64,000 bases of DNA, taken from NCBI RefSeq assembly GCF_011761565.1, contig NZ_JAASRM010000001.1:3906139-3970138 (forward strand). The letters run 5' to 3'. Below the pieces are notes generated by a model. That model saw only the letters and a list, made by a program, of their open reading frames with translations, had not been told where the DNA came from and searched no databases. Origin of the DNA: Rhizomicrobium palustre (GTDB lineage Bacteria > Pseudomonadota > Alphaproteobacteria > Micropepsales > Micropepsaceae). The position numbers were made by a program, and so were the translations under genes. Position 1 is the stretch's first letter. Every line of letters starts with the position of its first letter. Below are positions 43,498-51,919 of this stretch, piece after piece.

Positions 43498-43861
43498 ACC
43501 GTGCCTCGTAATCCTCCTGAGCAATCTTCAATCGGCGCGCCACCATCTCGACATCACCGCGCGCGGTTTTGATCCCCTTGGGCGACTTCTTTTGAAAGGC
43601 GTGAAGAACATAGATCACCTCTCGAAACCGCACGGTGTAGACGGCGCGGTAAGTGTCTCCGTCAAAATCCTCCACGACTTCAAAAACGCCCGAGCCCTGC
43701 CCTTTCCATGGCTTAGCCGATGGATGCAAACCGCCGAACTGCGCCACTCCCAGAGCATTACCCATTTCGCTGATAACCGGCATGGGAAACTCAAGAAAAT
43801 CGCGCTTAGCGGAACCAACCCAAGCAAGCGGCTTTTCACCGATAATCCAATCGCGTGCCAT
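43481..43861 (-). CDS. higB: HigB-like toxin (phage Gp49-like, DUF891)
   Basis: A 126-aa RelE-superfamily toxin that in characterised members cleaves mRNA on the ribosome. Family marks: K-P-L-A-W-V-G-S near the start, Y-R-A-V-Y-T-V-R-F, and V-L-H-A-F-Q-K-K-S-P-K-G-I-K-T. The ATG at 43861 was used because the early motif needs it. A dyad with promoter-like elements lies directly upstream. Confidence 0.9.
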   Translation of the reverse strand: MARDWIIGEKPLAWVGSAKRDFLEFPMPVISEMGNALGVAQFGGLHPSAKPWKGQGSGVFEVVEDFDGDTYRAVYTVRFREVIYVLHAFQKKSPKGIKTARGDVEMVARRLKIAQEDYEARYGEKK

Positions 43862-43862
43862 A

Positions 43863-43891
43863 ACTATATCCCAATACTAGGATACATGCAA
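43863..43891 (-). promoter_or_regulatory. higBA-like promoter with overlapping operator dyad
   Basis: On the minus strand TTGCAT, a 17-bp spacer and TATAGT form a promoter-like set, with a TATCC-N8-GGATA dyad (43867-43884) across the spacer and -10. Autoregulation by the antitoxin is plausible. The -10 ends 1 bp before the toxin ATG, so the transcript would be leaderless or start elsewhere; that is unresolved. Confidence 0.45.
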
Positions 43892-43980
43892 TTGACTAAA
43901 AGCTATGCCCGACAATCCCAGCGACTGACAGATGTCAGCGGGAAGAGCATGCTCGGCAAAAATGAGAGTAGGTTATCCGT

Positions 43981-44403
43981 TTATTTGTTTGGTGCGACGG
44001 GCGGCGGGTTGAACCCAGGCACAAGCGTAATATTTACTGGACTTTCGTACTTGTTGTCTGACCCAGACGCGGAGTCCACAGCCCAACCGATAGCACCTCC
44101 TGCCACTATATTACCCCATGTTGCGCCCGCGGTGGCTGAGTGATTCAGATAGGTCGACGTTTGATAGCCTGGCTTGTCGCAAGTAATTGTGATGTCGTAC
44201 TTAGTTTTCTTAATCGTCGCAGCAGCAGGCGTCTGCGGAACACGAGAAATTACTTGGCCTTGGCGAGATAATGTACAAGAAGCAGCTGGTGGATTCGTAT
44301 TTATCATGACTTCTTGTGTAGTGCCTTCGATTATAGTTGAGCATCCTCCAAGAAACATAGTTGTGCAGGTAATAGTGAGAGTGGAAAGCACCTGAGTTTT
44401 CAT
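43981..44403 (-). CDS. Lipoprotein of unknown function
   Basis: A 140-aa lipoprotein with signal peptide and lipobox L-G-G-C (Cys near residue 21). The mature part has two internal Cys and a Gly/Ala-rich hydrophobic stretch (I-V-A-G-G-A-I-G-W-A-V-D) that may act as a glycine zipper. RBS AGGGGGA precedes the ATG. Codon use is more A/T-rich than average. Upstream sequence is strongly A/T-rich and contains TTATAA. Confidence 0.8.
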   Translation of the reverse strand: MKTQVLSTLTITCTTMFLGGCSTIIEGTTQEVMINTNPPAASCTLSRQGQVISRVPQTPAAATIKKTKYDITITCDKPGYQTSTYLNHSATAGATWGNIVAGGAIGWAVDSASGSDNKYESPVNITLVPGFNPPPVAPNK

Positions 44404-44691
44404 AACTTCCCCCTGATAATTTTTTCAACTTTATAACATGATGCAGACCACAACAAATGCTTGCAGCACACATACAAACAAATTCGCACTGTTTTACATC
44501 CAAACAGAATACTACACCTGCACCTGCCTCTCACTTCACTTGCACTTCGGTCCCGCGCTTCCCACATCTAACGCGTGGTCTAAACCCGACGAGGCGCAGT
44601 GCTTTCTTCTCGGCAGACACCGGATGTGATTTTGGCGGCGCGGGAACGGAAGATCTCTCGGCGGCGCAGTCGCGTGTGGTTGCCGTTGTTG
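44404..44691. other. Low-GC gap, no gene recognised
   Basis: About 290 bp, clearly A/T-rich to about 44560, with A-rich tracts and ACA repeats, then ordinary composition. It likely holds the promoter of the minus-strand lipoprotein gene. No RNA gene was recognised. Confidence 0.5.
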
Positions 44692-45154
44692 ATGGACCCC
44701 GCAGAGGCGCCGCACATAAAGGTACCCCCTCCCCCCTCCTCTCAGGCCCATAACAATTATCTTGCGCGGACTGCTGCCAAAGCCACCGTCTCCAAGCCAC
44801 GCGCCGCCGCTAAATCTGCCGCCGATCCCGCCTCCCCCAAGCGCCGCCCCGGTGCCCCGCTGGGCAATCGCAATGCGGCCAGGAAACTCTCGCCGGAGCT
44901 GGCCGCGTTCGACGCCGCGATCCAGGCCAAAATCGCCGCCTGGGTTGCACGAGCAAACGCCGCGATTGCCAAGGCCGAAGCGGACATTGCCGCTATCAAA
45001 GCCGTCAAAGCCGCCGCCCGCACAGCGCCCCCAACCGCTCCAGCCCCCGCGCCATTGGCGTCCTTGACTTTGCCGCCTGCCGCAACCGACCATCTGAGCA
45101 AGACCAAAAGCGGCTCAAAACCGCCCCACGCCTGCCCAGAAAGCAAAACACCCA
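44692..45154 (+). pseudogene. Possible remnant of a G-A-P-x-G-N-x-N-A type protein
   Basis: A Pro/Ala-rich frame starting at 44692 encodes K-R-R-P-G-A-P-L-G-N-R-N-A-A-R, a signature seen in small phage-terminase-like and similar proteins, then an Ala/Lys helix. Its frame runs on without a stop for 420 bp inside trpB, which a real gene would hardly do. A truncated or decayed gene is the likeliest reading; a short intact gene is not excluded. Confidence 0.35.
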
Positions 45155-46369
45155 ATGCCCAGTTCCAGCACCGGCTCCAATCAGATCAACACCCCCGACC
45201 AGCACGGCTTCTTCGGCGCCTATGGCGGCCGCTTTGTGCCGCCGCAATTGGAGGCGGTGATCAAGGAGGTGGAAGAGGCCTATCTTTCGATCCGCCAGGA
45301 CCAAAGCTTCTGGGACGAATATCAGCGCCTGCTCACCCATTATGTCGGCCGCCCCTCGCCGCTCTGGCATGCGCGCAACCTCTCCACCAAGCTCGGCGGG
45401 GCGCAGATCTATTTGAAGCGCGAAGACCTCAACCACACCGGCGCGCACAAGATCAATCACTGCATCGGCGAAGTTCTGCTCGCCAAGCGCATGGGCAAGA
45501 AGCGCGTCATTGCCGAGACCGGGGCGGGACAGCATGGCGTGGCGCTGGCGACCGCCGCGGCGCTGCTGGGCCTTGAATGCGAAATCCATATGGGCGCGAT
45601 CGATGTCGCCAAGCAGCACCCCAATGTGATCCGCATGAAGCTGCTCGGTTGCAAGGTGATCGAGGTCACCCAGGGCGGCGCCTGTTTGAAGGACGCGGTG
45701 GATTCAGCCTTCACCGATTTCGTCACCAATCACCGCGACACCTTCTTTGCCATCGGCTCGGTGGTGGGCCCGCATCCCTATCCGATGATGGTGCAGGATT
45801 TTCAGTCGGTAGTGGGCCGCGAAGCCCGGGCGCAGATTCAAGAACAAGCCGGGCGCCTGCCCGATTATCTCGTGGCCTGTGTCGGCGGCGGCTCCAATGC
45901 GATGGGCCTGTTCACGGCCTTTCTTCCCGATACGGAGGTTTCCATCATCGGGGTGGAGCCCGCAGGCAAGAGCGATCAGCGCGGCGAGCATGCCGCCACC
46001 CTCAGCTTCGGCACGCCCGGCATGCTGCATGGCATGAAGACCTATCTCTTGCAGGACGATGGCGGCGAGCCCTGGCCGGTGCATTCCATCGCCTCGGGGC
46101 TGGATTATCCCGGCGTCGGGCCGATCCATGCCTTCCTGAAGGATTCCAAGCGAGCCGAATATGTGGCGGTCGGCGATGCGGAGACGCTCGCGGCCTTCCG
46201 CCAGCTTTCGGAAGTGGAAGGCATCATTCCGGCGCTGGAAAGCTCCCACGCCGTCGCTTACGCCGCCAAGCTGGCGCCGCGCCTCTCCGCCGACAAGATC
46301 ATCCTGGTCAACCTCTCCGGCCGCGGCGACAAGGATATCGATTACGTGGCCGAGGTGATGGGGATTTAG
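45155..46369 (+). CDS. trpB: Tryptophan synthase beta chain
   Basis: PLP-dependent enzyme condensing indole and serine to tryptophan. The PLP Lys lies in H-T-G-A-H-K-I-N-H, the phosphate loop is G-G-G-S-N-A-M-G, and the N-terminal [12 protein letters not shown] is typical. Length 404 aa is normal. Neither trpA nor trpF lies adjacent, so it is separate from the usual trpFBA cluster, and its RBS is weak. Confidence 0.95.
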   Translation: MPSSSTGSNQINTPDQHGFFGAYGGRFVPPQLEAVIKEVEEAYLSIRQDQSFWDEYQRLLTHYVGRPSPLWHARNLSTKLGGAQIYLKREDLNHTGAHKINHCIGEVLLAKRMGKKRVIAETGAGQHGVALATAAALLGLECEIHMGAIDVAKQHPNVIRMKLLGCKVIEVTQGGACLKDAVDSAFTDFVTNHRDTFFAIGSVVGPHPYPMMVQDFQSVVGREARAQIQEQAGRLPDYLVACVGGGSNAMGLFTAFLPDTEVSIIGVEPAGKSDQRGEHAATLSFGTPGMLHGMKTYLLQDDGGEPWPVHSIASGLDYPGVGPIHAFLKDSKRAEYVAVGDAETLAAFRQLSEVEGIIPALESSHAVAYAAKLAPRLSADKIILVNLSGRGDKDIDYVAEVMGI

Positions 46370-46378
46370 GACCGCGTT

Positions 46379-46422
46379 CCCCGGCAGGGTTGTGTAATTT
46401 TATTGCGCAACCTTTGCCGGGG
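46379..46422. repeat. Hairpin-forming inverted repeat
   Basis: CCCCGGCA and TGCCGGGG enclose GGGTTG ... CAACC in a second imperfect stem, between trpB and rnd. There is no T-run, so terminator function is uncertain. Confidence 0.55.
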
Positions 46423-46500
46423 CACATTTCGGCCCAGGCAGAAGCGTCGCGGGGCATCAAAACCCACGCAAAGCGCGGGCGAATCCGCTATCAGAGGCCG

Positions 46501-47652
46501 ATGCGGATCATCGAAACCACCGCCGATCTCGAAGTCCTGGTTCAAGAACTCGCCTCGGCCCCCTATCTCGCCCTCGACACCGAATTCATGCGGGATTCGA
46601 CCTATTGGCCGAAACTCTGCCTGCTTCAGATTGCTAGCCCCGACGTGGCCGCGATTGTCGATCCCCTCGCCCCCGGCTTGGACCTGACGCCCTTCTTCAA
46701 GCTGATTTCCGACCCCGCCATTGTCAAAGTGCTGCATGCGGGCCGTCAGGACATCGAGATTTTCTGGCACAAGGGCCGGGTCATTCCCGATCCCCTGTTC
46801 GACACCCAGATCGTCGCCATGGTTTGCGGCTTCGGCGAAGCGGCCTCTTACGAAACACTGGCGCGCAAGATCGCGCATGTAGAGATCGACAAGTCGGCCC
46901 GCTTCACCGATTGGGCACGCCGCCCGCTCACCAAACGCCAGCTCGAATATGCGCTGGCCGACGTCACGCATCTGCGCGTCGTTTATGAAAAGCTCTCTGC
47001 GGAGCTGAAGCGCACGGGCCGCGAAAGCTGGGTGGCTGAAGAGATCGATGCACTGAAATCGACCGAGCTTTATGCCCTCGATCCCGTGCAGGCCTGGAAG
47101 CGGCTAAAGCCCCGCACCGCCAATAAGCGTTTTCTGACGGCTCTTGCCGCTGCTGCCGAATGGCGCGAGCGGGAGGCGCAGAGTCGCGATGTGCCGCGTA
47201 ACCGCGTCTTGAAAGACGAAGTGCTTTTGGAGATCGCCGCCAATCCGCCGGAAGATGGCGAAGCGCTGGAGCGTATCCGCGCCGTGCCGAAGGGCTTTGC
47301 CGCCTCGCGCCAGGGTAAGGCGCTGATGGAGGCTATTCTTGCTGGCAAGGATCGCCCGGTGCCGGAGCTGCCGGACCAAGGCCGCCGCCGTCATCGCGAG
47401 CCCTCGCCCGCTGCGGTGGATTTGTTGCGCACACTCTTGCGCCTGCGCGCCGAGGAAGCCCGTGTCGCTCCCCGCCTGATTGCCAATGCGGAAGATATCG
47501 AACGCTTAGCGGCGGGCGATGATGAAGGCGTGATGGCCCTCACCGGCTGGCGCAATGAAGTGTTCGGTAAGGACGCGCAGGCCCTGCGCAGCGGCAAGCT
47601 CTCCATCGCACTCGAGAATGGCGAAGCGGTGGTTGTGGAGCTTGAAGACTGA
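46501..47652 (+). CDS. rnd: Ribonuclease D
   Basis: A DEDD-type 3'-5' exoribonuclease trimming tRNA and other RNA ends. Exo I is L-D-T-E-F-M, Exo II is H-A-G-R-Q-D-I-E, and Exo III is Y-A-L-A-D-V-T-H. The HRDC-like helical part follows from about residue 210. Length 383 aa is normal. The ATG at 46501 was chosen because the exonuclease domain starts there. Confidence 0.93.
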   Translation: MRIIETTADLEVLVQELASAPYLALDTEFMRDSTYWPKLCLLQIASPDVAAIVDPLAPGLDLTPFFKLISDPAIVKVLHAGRQDIEIFWHKGRVIPDPLFDTQIVAMVCGFGEAASYETLARKIAHVEIDKSARFTDWARRPLTKRQLEYALADVTHLRVVYEKLSAELKRTGRESWVAEEIDALKSTELYALDPVQAWKRLKPRTANKRFLTALAAAAEWREREAQSRDVPRNRVLKDEVLLEIAANPPEDGEALERIRAVPKGFAASRQGKALMEAILAGKDRPVPELPDQGRRRHREPSPAAVDLLRTLLRLRAEEARVAPRLIANAEDIERLAAGDDEGVMALTGWRNEVFGKDAQALRSGKLSIALENGEAVVVELED

Positions 47653-47690
47653 AGAAGCGGCATGCGGGGCTTTGAGAGCCCCGCTAGGCC

Positions 47691-48089
47691 TTATTTCTTC
47701 TCGGGTGGCTGAAAGCCATCCATGCGGGGCTGATCGTTGGGCACGAAATTGCCCAGCATGCAGGGGGTGCCCCGGCGCAGGACGTAGAAGACCTGCATGT
47801 TGGAGCAGACTTCTCCGCCCCAGATGTTCCAGGCGATGCCTTGCTCGAATTTAAGGCCCGGGCATTCGCGCTGAAGCTCATTGCGCCAGACCTTCACCGG
47901 CCCGCCACGCATCCGAAAAAGAATGGTGCGGTTATCGGGATAGGACATGCCTTCCACATCCTGGGTGTGGATGCAGACCTGGCGCGGTTTGGGTTGATCC
48001 GCGCGCGGTGGATCAGCGAGGGCGCTTGTGGCCAACGCCGCGAAGGCGCCAGCCGCGCATGCGAGTTTAAGGATCGAGGGTTTCATCAT
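47691..48089 (-). CDS. Secreted DUF6491-like protein
   Basis: A 132-aa exported protein. Signal peptide M-M-K-P-S-I-L-K-L-A ... A-L-A. Four Cys, in Q-V-C-I, E-C-P, V-C-S and P-C-M-L-G, suggest two disulphides; the pattern with R-T-I-L-F-R-M-R-G-G and N-E-L-Q-R-E-C-P-G-L fits DUF6491. The ATG at 48089 or the next codon is the start. Function unknown. Confidence 0.78.
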   Translation of the reverse strand: MMKPSILKLACAAGAFAALATSALADPPRADQPKPRQVCIHTQDVEGMSYPDNRTILFRMRGGPVKVWRNELQRECPGLKFEQGIAWNIWGGEVCSNMQVFYVLRRGTPCMLGNFVPNDQPRMDGFQPPEKK

Positions 48090-48129
48090 AGTACACTCCG
48101 ACGGGCGCGACGCTCCGCCCGCCAGGGTG

Positions 48130-49077
48130 TCACTCTGCGGATGAACCTGGAATGAACGGGTCGGCCCCGCCGGTGGCGAGTTCGCCCTCTTCCGGTCCTT
48201 CGTAAGGATCTTCGTCCGCTGCCAACTGATCGCTCGGGCTCGGGATGTCGAGACCCGACGGCGGAATGGCTTCCAGGAAGCCCGCCGCCTTGAGTTCGTC
48301 CATACCCGGCAGATGGCTGATATTCTCCAGCCCGAAGTGCACCAGGAAGGCCTCCGTGGTGCCATAGGTCACCGGCCGGCCCGGCGTACGCTTGCGCCCG
48401 CGGATCTTGATCCAGCCTACTTCCATCAGCGTGTCGAGTGTGCCCTTGGACAGCATCACGCCGCGGATGTCTTCGACCTCCGCCCTCGTCACCGGCTGAT
48501 GGTAAGCAATGATCGCCAACGTCTCGATGGCCGCCCGAGACAGCTTCTTCTGCTCCGGCTTCTCCTTGCGCAGCAGGAAGGCGAGATCGGGCGCCGTGCG
48601 GAACTGCCATTTCTCTGCGACAAGCACGAGGTTCACGCCGCGCTTTTCATAAATCGTCTGCAGCTCAGCAATGATGCCTTTGATGTTGGCGCGTTCGGGC
48701 AGCGAAGCCTTCAAGGCCTCCTCGGATAACGGTTCTGAGGCAGCAAACAGAAGCGCCTCAGCCATACGCAGATGCTCCACGTTGACTTCGGTGTCGACCA
48801 CTTCCTCTGTGGCCGTCGCCTCGACGGGGGCTGGCGCAAGCTCCACCTCAGCGCCATCATCAGTGGATTCCGCCGCCAAATCGTCCGCAGCCGTACCAAC
48901 CGCGACAACGTCCTCGCAAATTGCTTCGCCGCTTTGTTCGATCTCAGCTTCGCAAGAATTCTCTGCGGCGTTCTGGGGTTCTTCTGTCACGGTTTCTTCA
49001 GACACACTGGACTCGCTAGGCAATGCTGCTTCCATCACTTCACCAAGGGCTTCCTCTTTCAGGAGTGCGCGATTCAT
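48130..49077 (-). CDS. scpB: Segregation and condensation protein B, extended N-terminus
   Basis: ScpB, which dimerises and clamps ScpA in the condensin complex. Two winged-helix domains are found at about residues 104-270 (start R-M-A-E-A-L-L-F-A-A; H-Q-P-V-T-R-A-E-V; G-R-P-V-T-Y-G-T-T). About 100 residues before this are Glu/Asp/Ala-rich and presumably disordered, an extension most ScpB proteins lack. It overlaps scpA by 4 bp. An internal Met at 104 could start a normal-length form. Confidence 0.92.
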   Translation of the reverse strand: MNRALLKEEALGEVMEAALPSESSVSEETVTEEPQNAAENSCEAEIEQSGEAICEDVVAVGTAADDLAAESTDDGAEVELAPAPVEATATEEVVDTEVNVEHLRMAEALLFAASEPLSEEALKASLPERANIKGIIAELQTIYEKRGVNLVLVAEKWQFRTAPDLAFLLRKEKPEQKKLSRAAIETLAIIAYHQPVTRAEVEDIRGVMLSKGTLDTLMEVGWIKIRGRKRTPGRPVTYGTTEAFLVHFGLENISHLPGMDELKAAGFLEAIPPSGLDIPSPSDQLAADEDPYEGPEEGELATGGADPFIPGSSAE

Positions 49078-49874
49078 GTTGAGGCCTCCTTGGCAAGGTC
49101 ACGAATATACAACGGCTCGAAATGGGTGATCTGGCGAAGCTCCACTCGGCCATCGCGCGCCGCTTCCAGGCACGCCATAAACATCGATGCCATTGCAGAA
49201 CGACGGCGTGGGCCACCAGTCCAGCCCTCTGGCAACAGCTTATCAAGGCTGCTCCAATCGGAAATCTTGCCGAACATACGCTCCAAGCGCTCACGGGCCT
49301 GATCAATCAGCATCACCGGCGAAACCTTGAGCTGATAATTCTTGCCCCGCATCTTTTTTGCCCTGTCGGCAGCGTAGGCCGACAACAGGTCATACATGCT
49401 ATCCGTATAGGTCTTGACCTTAATGACCGCGACCGGTTCAGGCATGCCTCTCACAAATATCTCACGCCCTAACCGGTCACCCGCCATGAGACGAGCAGCA
49501 GCCTCGCGAATAGCGTTGAGGCGGAGTAGACGCCAGCGCAACCGAGCAGCCATTTCATCTGCCGAAGGCTCCCCCTCTTTGGTCTCCGGCTTGGGCAGGA
49601 TTAGGCGGGATTTTAAATAGGCCAGCCAGGCAGCCATGACGAGATAGTCCGCCGCCAATTCCAAATTCATCCGTTTGGCCTGCTCGATGAACTCGAGATA
49701 CTGCTCAGCAAGCTTCAGGATCGAGATCTTGGCTATATCCACCTTTTGGCTACGAGCAAGCGTGAGCAAAAGGTCGAGAGGACCTTCGAAGCCATCGACC
49801 TGCACCACGAGCGTCTCATCCGGCGCCGCAGCCGTTTCGAAATTCTCAAAGCTCTCCGACAGCTCTTCGCTCAT
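49074..49874 (-). CDS. scpA: Segregation and condensation protein A
   Basis: Kleisin subunit bridging the SMC heads. The N-terminal D-G-F-E-G-P-L-D-L-L-L-T-L-A-R signature and the K-I-S-I-L-K-L-A-E-Q-Y helix are diagnostic; the C-terminus is a winged helix. Length is 266 aa. The stop overlaps scpB and its start overlaps nagZ (ATGA both times), so all three are translationally coupled. Confidence 0.95.
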   Translation of the reverse strand: MSEELSESFENFETAAAPDETLVVQVDGFEGPLDLLLTLARSQKVDIAKISILKLAEQYLEFIEQAKRMNLELAADYLVMAAWLAYLKSRLILPKPETKEGEPSADEMAARLRWRLLRLNAIREAAARLMAGDRLGREIFVRGMPEPVAVIKVKTYTDSMYDLLSAYAADRAKKMRGKNYQLKVSPVMLIDQARERLERMFGKISDWSSLDKLLPEGWTGGPRRRSAMASMFMACLEAARDGRVELRQITHFEPLYIRDLAKEAST

Positions 49875-50881
49875 GTCGCAGCCAACAACTCTTTCAGGCG
49901 GGATTCCGCCGCTTGGCAGTCAAAGCCGCCGGGTCCCTTCAAATGCCCCAACGCCGCCTCCGCACGCTTCAGGGCCATCCCGTCCAGCGGCTTCATCTCG
50001 GCCATTACAGCTTCCATTTCGGCCGAAACGCCATTGCAATGAAGCACGACATCACAACCAGCAAATAGTGCCGCTTTGGTACGGGCGGCAATTGAGCCAG
50101 ATAACGCCTGCATAGACAGATCATCTGTCATCAGGAGCCCTTCGAATCCAATCTCTTCACGGATAACTTTCAGGATTACGCGCGGGCTGATCGTCGCCGG
50201 TCGGCTTGGATCAATGGCGTCATAAACTACATGCGCGGTCATGGCCATCGGGCAGGTGTTCAGACTGCGAAAAGGAACAAAATCACCTGTGCTTAACTCA
50301 TCGGCGCTGGCGGCGACATGAGGCAACTCCAGGTGGGTGTCTGCCCCTGCCCGGCCGTGGCCGGGGATATGTTTCATAACGGGAAGCACCCCTCCATCCA
50401 GGAGACCTTCCATCACGGCCCGCCCTAACTCTATGACGACACTCGGTTGGTTGCTGAAGGCGCGATCACCGATGATATCGTGAGCCCCCGCCGCGGGTAC
50501 ATCTAGAAGAGGCAAGCAGTCGACATTAACGCCTAATTCCGTAAGGTCAAAGGCAATCAACCTTGAATTGAGGTAGGCAGCTTCCCTGGCCGCATCAGGC
50601 ACGCGCCCGTGAAGTGCTCCGAATACGCCCTGCGGTGGGCGAGAACTCCAGCCGGGAGCCTTCAGCCGCGCTACCCGCCCCCCCTCCTGGTCGATCAAGA
50701 CAGGAGCTGGGTCGCCGCCAACCGCCTCCCGTAAATCGGCAACAAGCCGTCTGACCTGTTCGCGATCGCCGATATTGCGGCCAAATAATATGAACCCCCA
50801 AGGCTGCGCCTCGCGAAAAAAATCCCTTTCGCTTGGCAGAAGCGACAGCCCTGAACAGCCGAAAATCACGCGGTTGCGCAT
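49871..50881 (-). CDS. nagZ: Beta-N-acetylhexosaminidase NagZ
   Basis: GH3 enzyme of peptidoglycan recycling that removes N-acetylglucosamine from anhydromuropeptides in the cytoplasm. The motif K-H-I-P-G-H-G-R-A-G-A-D-T-H and the catalytic Asp in M-T-D-D-L-S-M are complete. Length is 336 aa. It sits between the SPOR protein and scpA, the common alphaproteobacterial order. Confidence 0.94.
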   Translation of the reverse strand: MRNRVIFGCSGLSLLPSERDFFREAQPWGFILFGRNIGDREQVRRLVADLREAVGGDPAPVLIDQEGGRVARLKAPGWSSRPPQGVFGALHGRVPDAAREAAYLNSRLIAFDLTELGVNVDCLPLLDVPAAGAHDIIGDRAFSNQPSVVIELGRAVMEGLLDGGVLPVMKHIPGHGRAGADTHLELPHVAASADELSTGDFVPFRSLNTCPMAMTAHVVYDAIDPSRPATISPRVILKVIREEIGFEGLLMTDDLSMQALSGSIAARTKAALFAGCDVVLHCNGVSAEMEAVMAEMKPLDGMALKRAEAALGHLKGPGGFDCQAAESRLKELLAAT

Positions 50882-50891
50882 TCGACGTCCT

Positions 50892-51833
50892 TCAATGCGC
50901 CAGGAAACAGTTGGCGTTCTGGGCCTTCAACCTGTCGCAGAGCGCAGCCGCGGCATCCTTGTCCGCAAAAGATGCGATGCGCAGGCGGTACCAAGTACCT
51001 TTCTCCCCGAGATCCGCCTTTTGGACATCCGGTCCGAATCCCGAAAGCAGCGTTGCATGTTTGGATTGATATGTTTTCCAAGCAGACATGGCCTCGCCCT
51101 CGGATTTGTAGGCGCCGATCTGCAACAGATAGCTTCCAGAAGATGCTTTCGAAGACTGGACAGCGGGAGCTGTTTTCACCGCAGATGCAGGCGACGATGC
51201 AACGGCAGTTGTGGCGGTCGACGGGTGTGAAAGTCCTAATTGCGCAGGCGGATGGGTGGCAACTGCGGGAGGCGTGACAGCAGGTTGCGCTTGGGTAAGC
51301 GAAGCCGCCGCCTTACTCTGCTGTGCAGGGGACTGTGCGACCTTTACAGGCGCAGATGTGGGCGCACTCGCCACCGTCTCCCGGCTGGGCAACTGTGCGG
51401 GCTTGCTCGTCTGAGGCTGAACTACCGGTGCGGGAGCAGCGGCCATTTTGGTGGCGGAGACATCCGGCGCGGGAGCTGGTGCCGATGCTTGCTGCTGTGC
51501 AGGCGCGGCATTCAAAGCGGGTGGTGGCGGCGAGGGCTGGGCAGCAGCTTTAGCGACGTTTTCGTCTTCCTCGCCCGCGGCGGGCTGTTGGTAAACTTTT
51601 ATGCCGCTGCTATCCCCGTGAAGGTGCGTCGTATCAGCGACGGCAGCAATGCGAGGCTCTCCGCGCCCGCGTGCCACCCCCTGGTTATAGGCTAGCCAAA
51701 CAACACCCCCAAAAGCCGCGAGGACCAAAATAGCGATAATGATCACAACCGGAAGATGCGAGCCTTCGCCATCATCTTCGTCGTCGCCGCCGTCGAATAC
51801 GCGCTCATTCCGATCGCGTTCGTAATTGGCCAT
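50892..51833 (-). CDS. SPOR-domain membrane protein
   Basis: A 313-aa protein with an acidic cytoplasmic N-terminus, one membrane helix at about 28-50, a long Pro/Ala/Gln-rich linker and a C-terminal SPOR domain (about 235-310; Y-L-L-Q-I-G-A-Y-K-S-E ... R-L-R-I-A-S-F). SPOR domains bind denuded glycan strands at division sites. The gene starts the nagZ-scpAB run, 10 bp ahead of nagZ. In several alphaproteobacteria argS lies between dgt and this gene; not here. Confidence 0.9.
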   Translation of the reverse strand: MANYERDRNERVFDGGDDEDDGEGSHLPVVIIIAILVLAAFGGVVWLAYNQGVARGRGEPRIAAVADTTHLHGDSSGIKVYQQPAAGEEDENVAKAAAQPSPPPPALNAAPAQQQASAPAPAPDVSATKMAAAPAPVVQPQTSKPAQLPSRETVASAPTSAPVKVAQSPAQQSKAAASLTQAQPAVTPPAVATHPPAQLGLSHPSTATTAVASSPASAVKTAPAVQSSKASSGSYLLQIGAYKSEGEAMSAWKTYQSKHATLLSGFGPDVQKADLGEKGTWYRLRIASFADKDAAAALCDRLKAQNANCFLAH

Positions 51834-51919
51834 AGCCGAGCCCTCGTCCGAATCTAGAGGCGGCTAAGCTAGCACCCTGGCGCAGTCGAATCACGGCAGG
51901 ATGCCCCCAGTGCTTCCCC

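Noticed and set aside
45577-46500. Long frame running out of phase through trpB into rnd
   Set aside because: The part before 46501 is the out-of-frame shadow of trpB; RNase D similarity begins at 46501.
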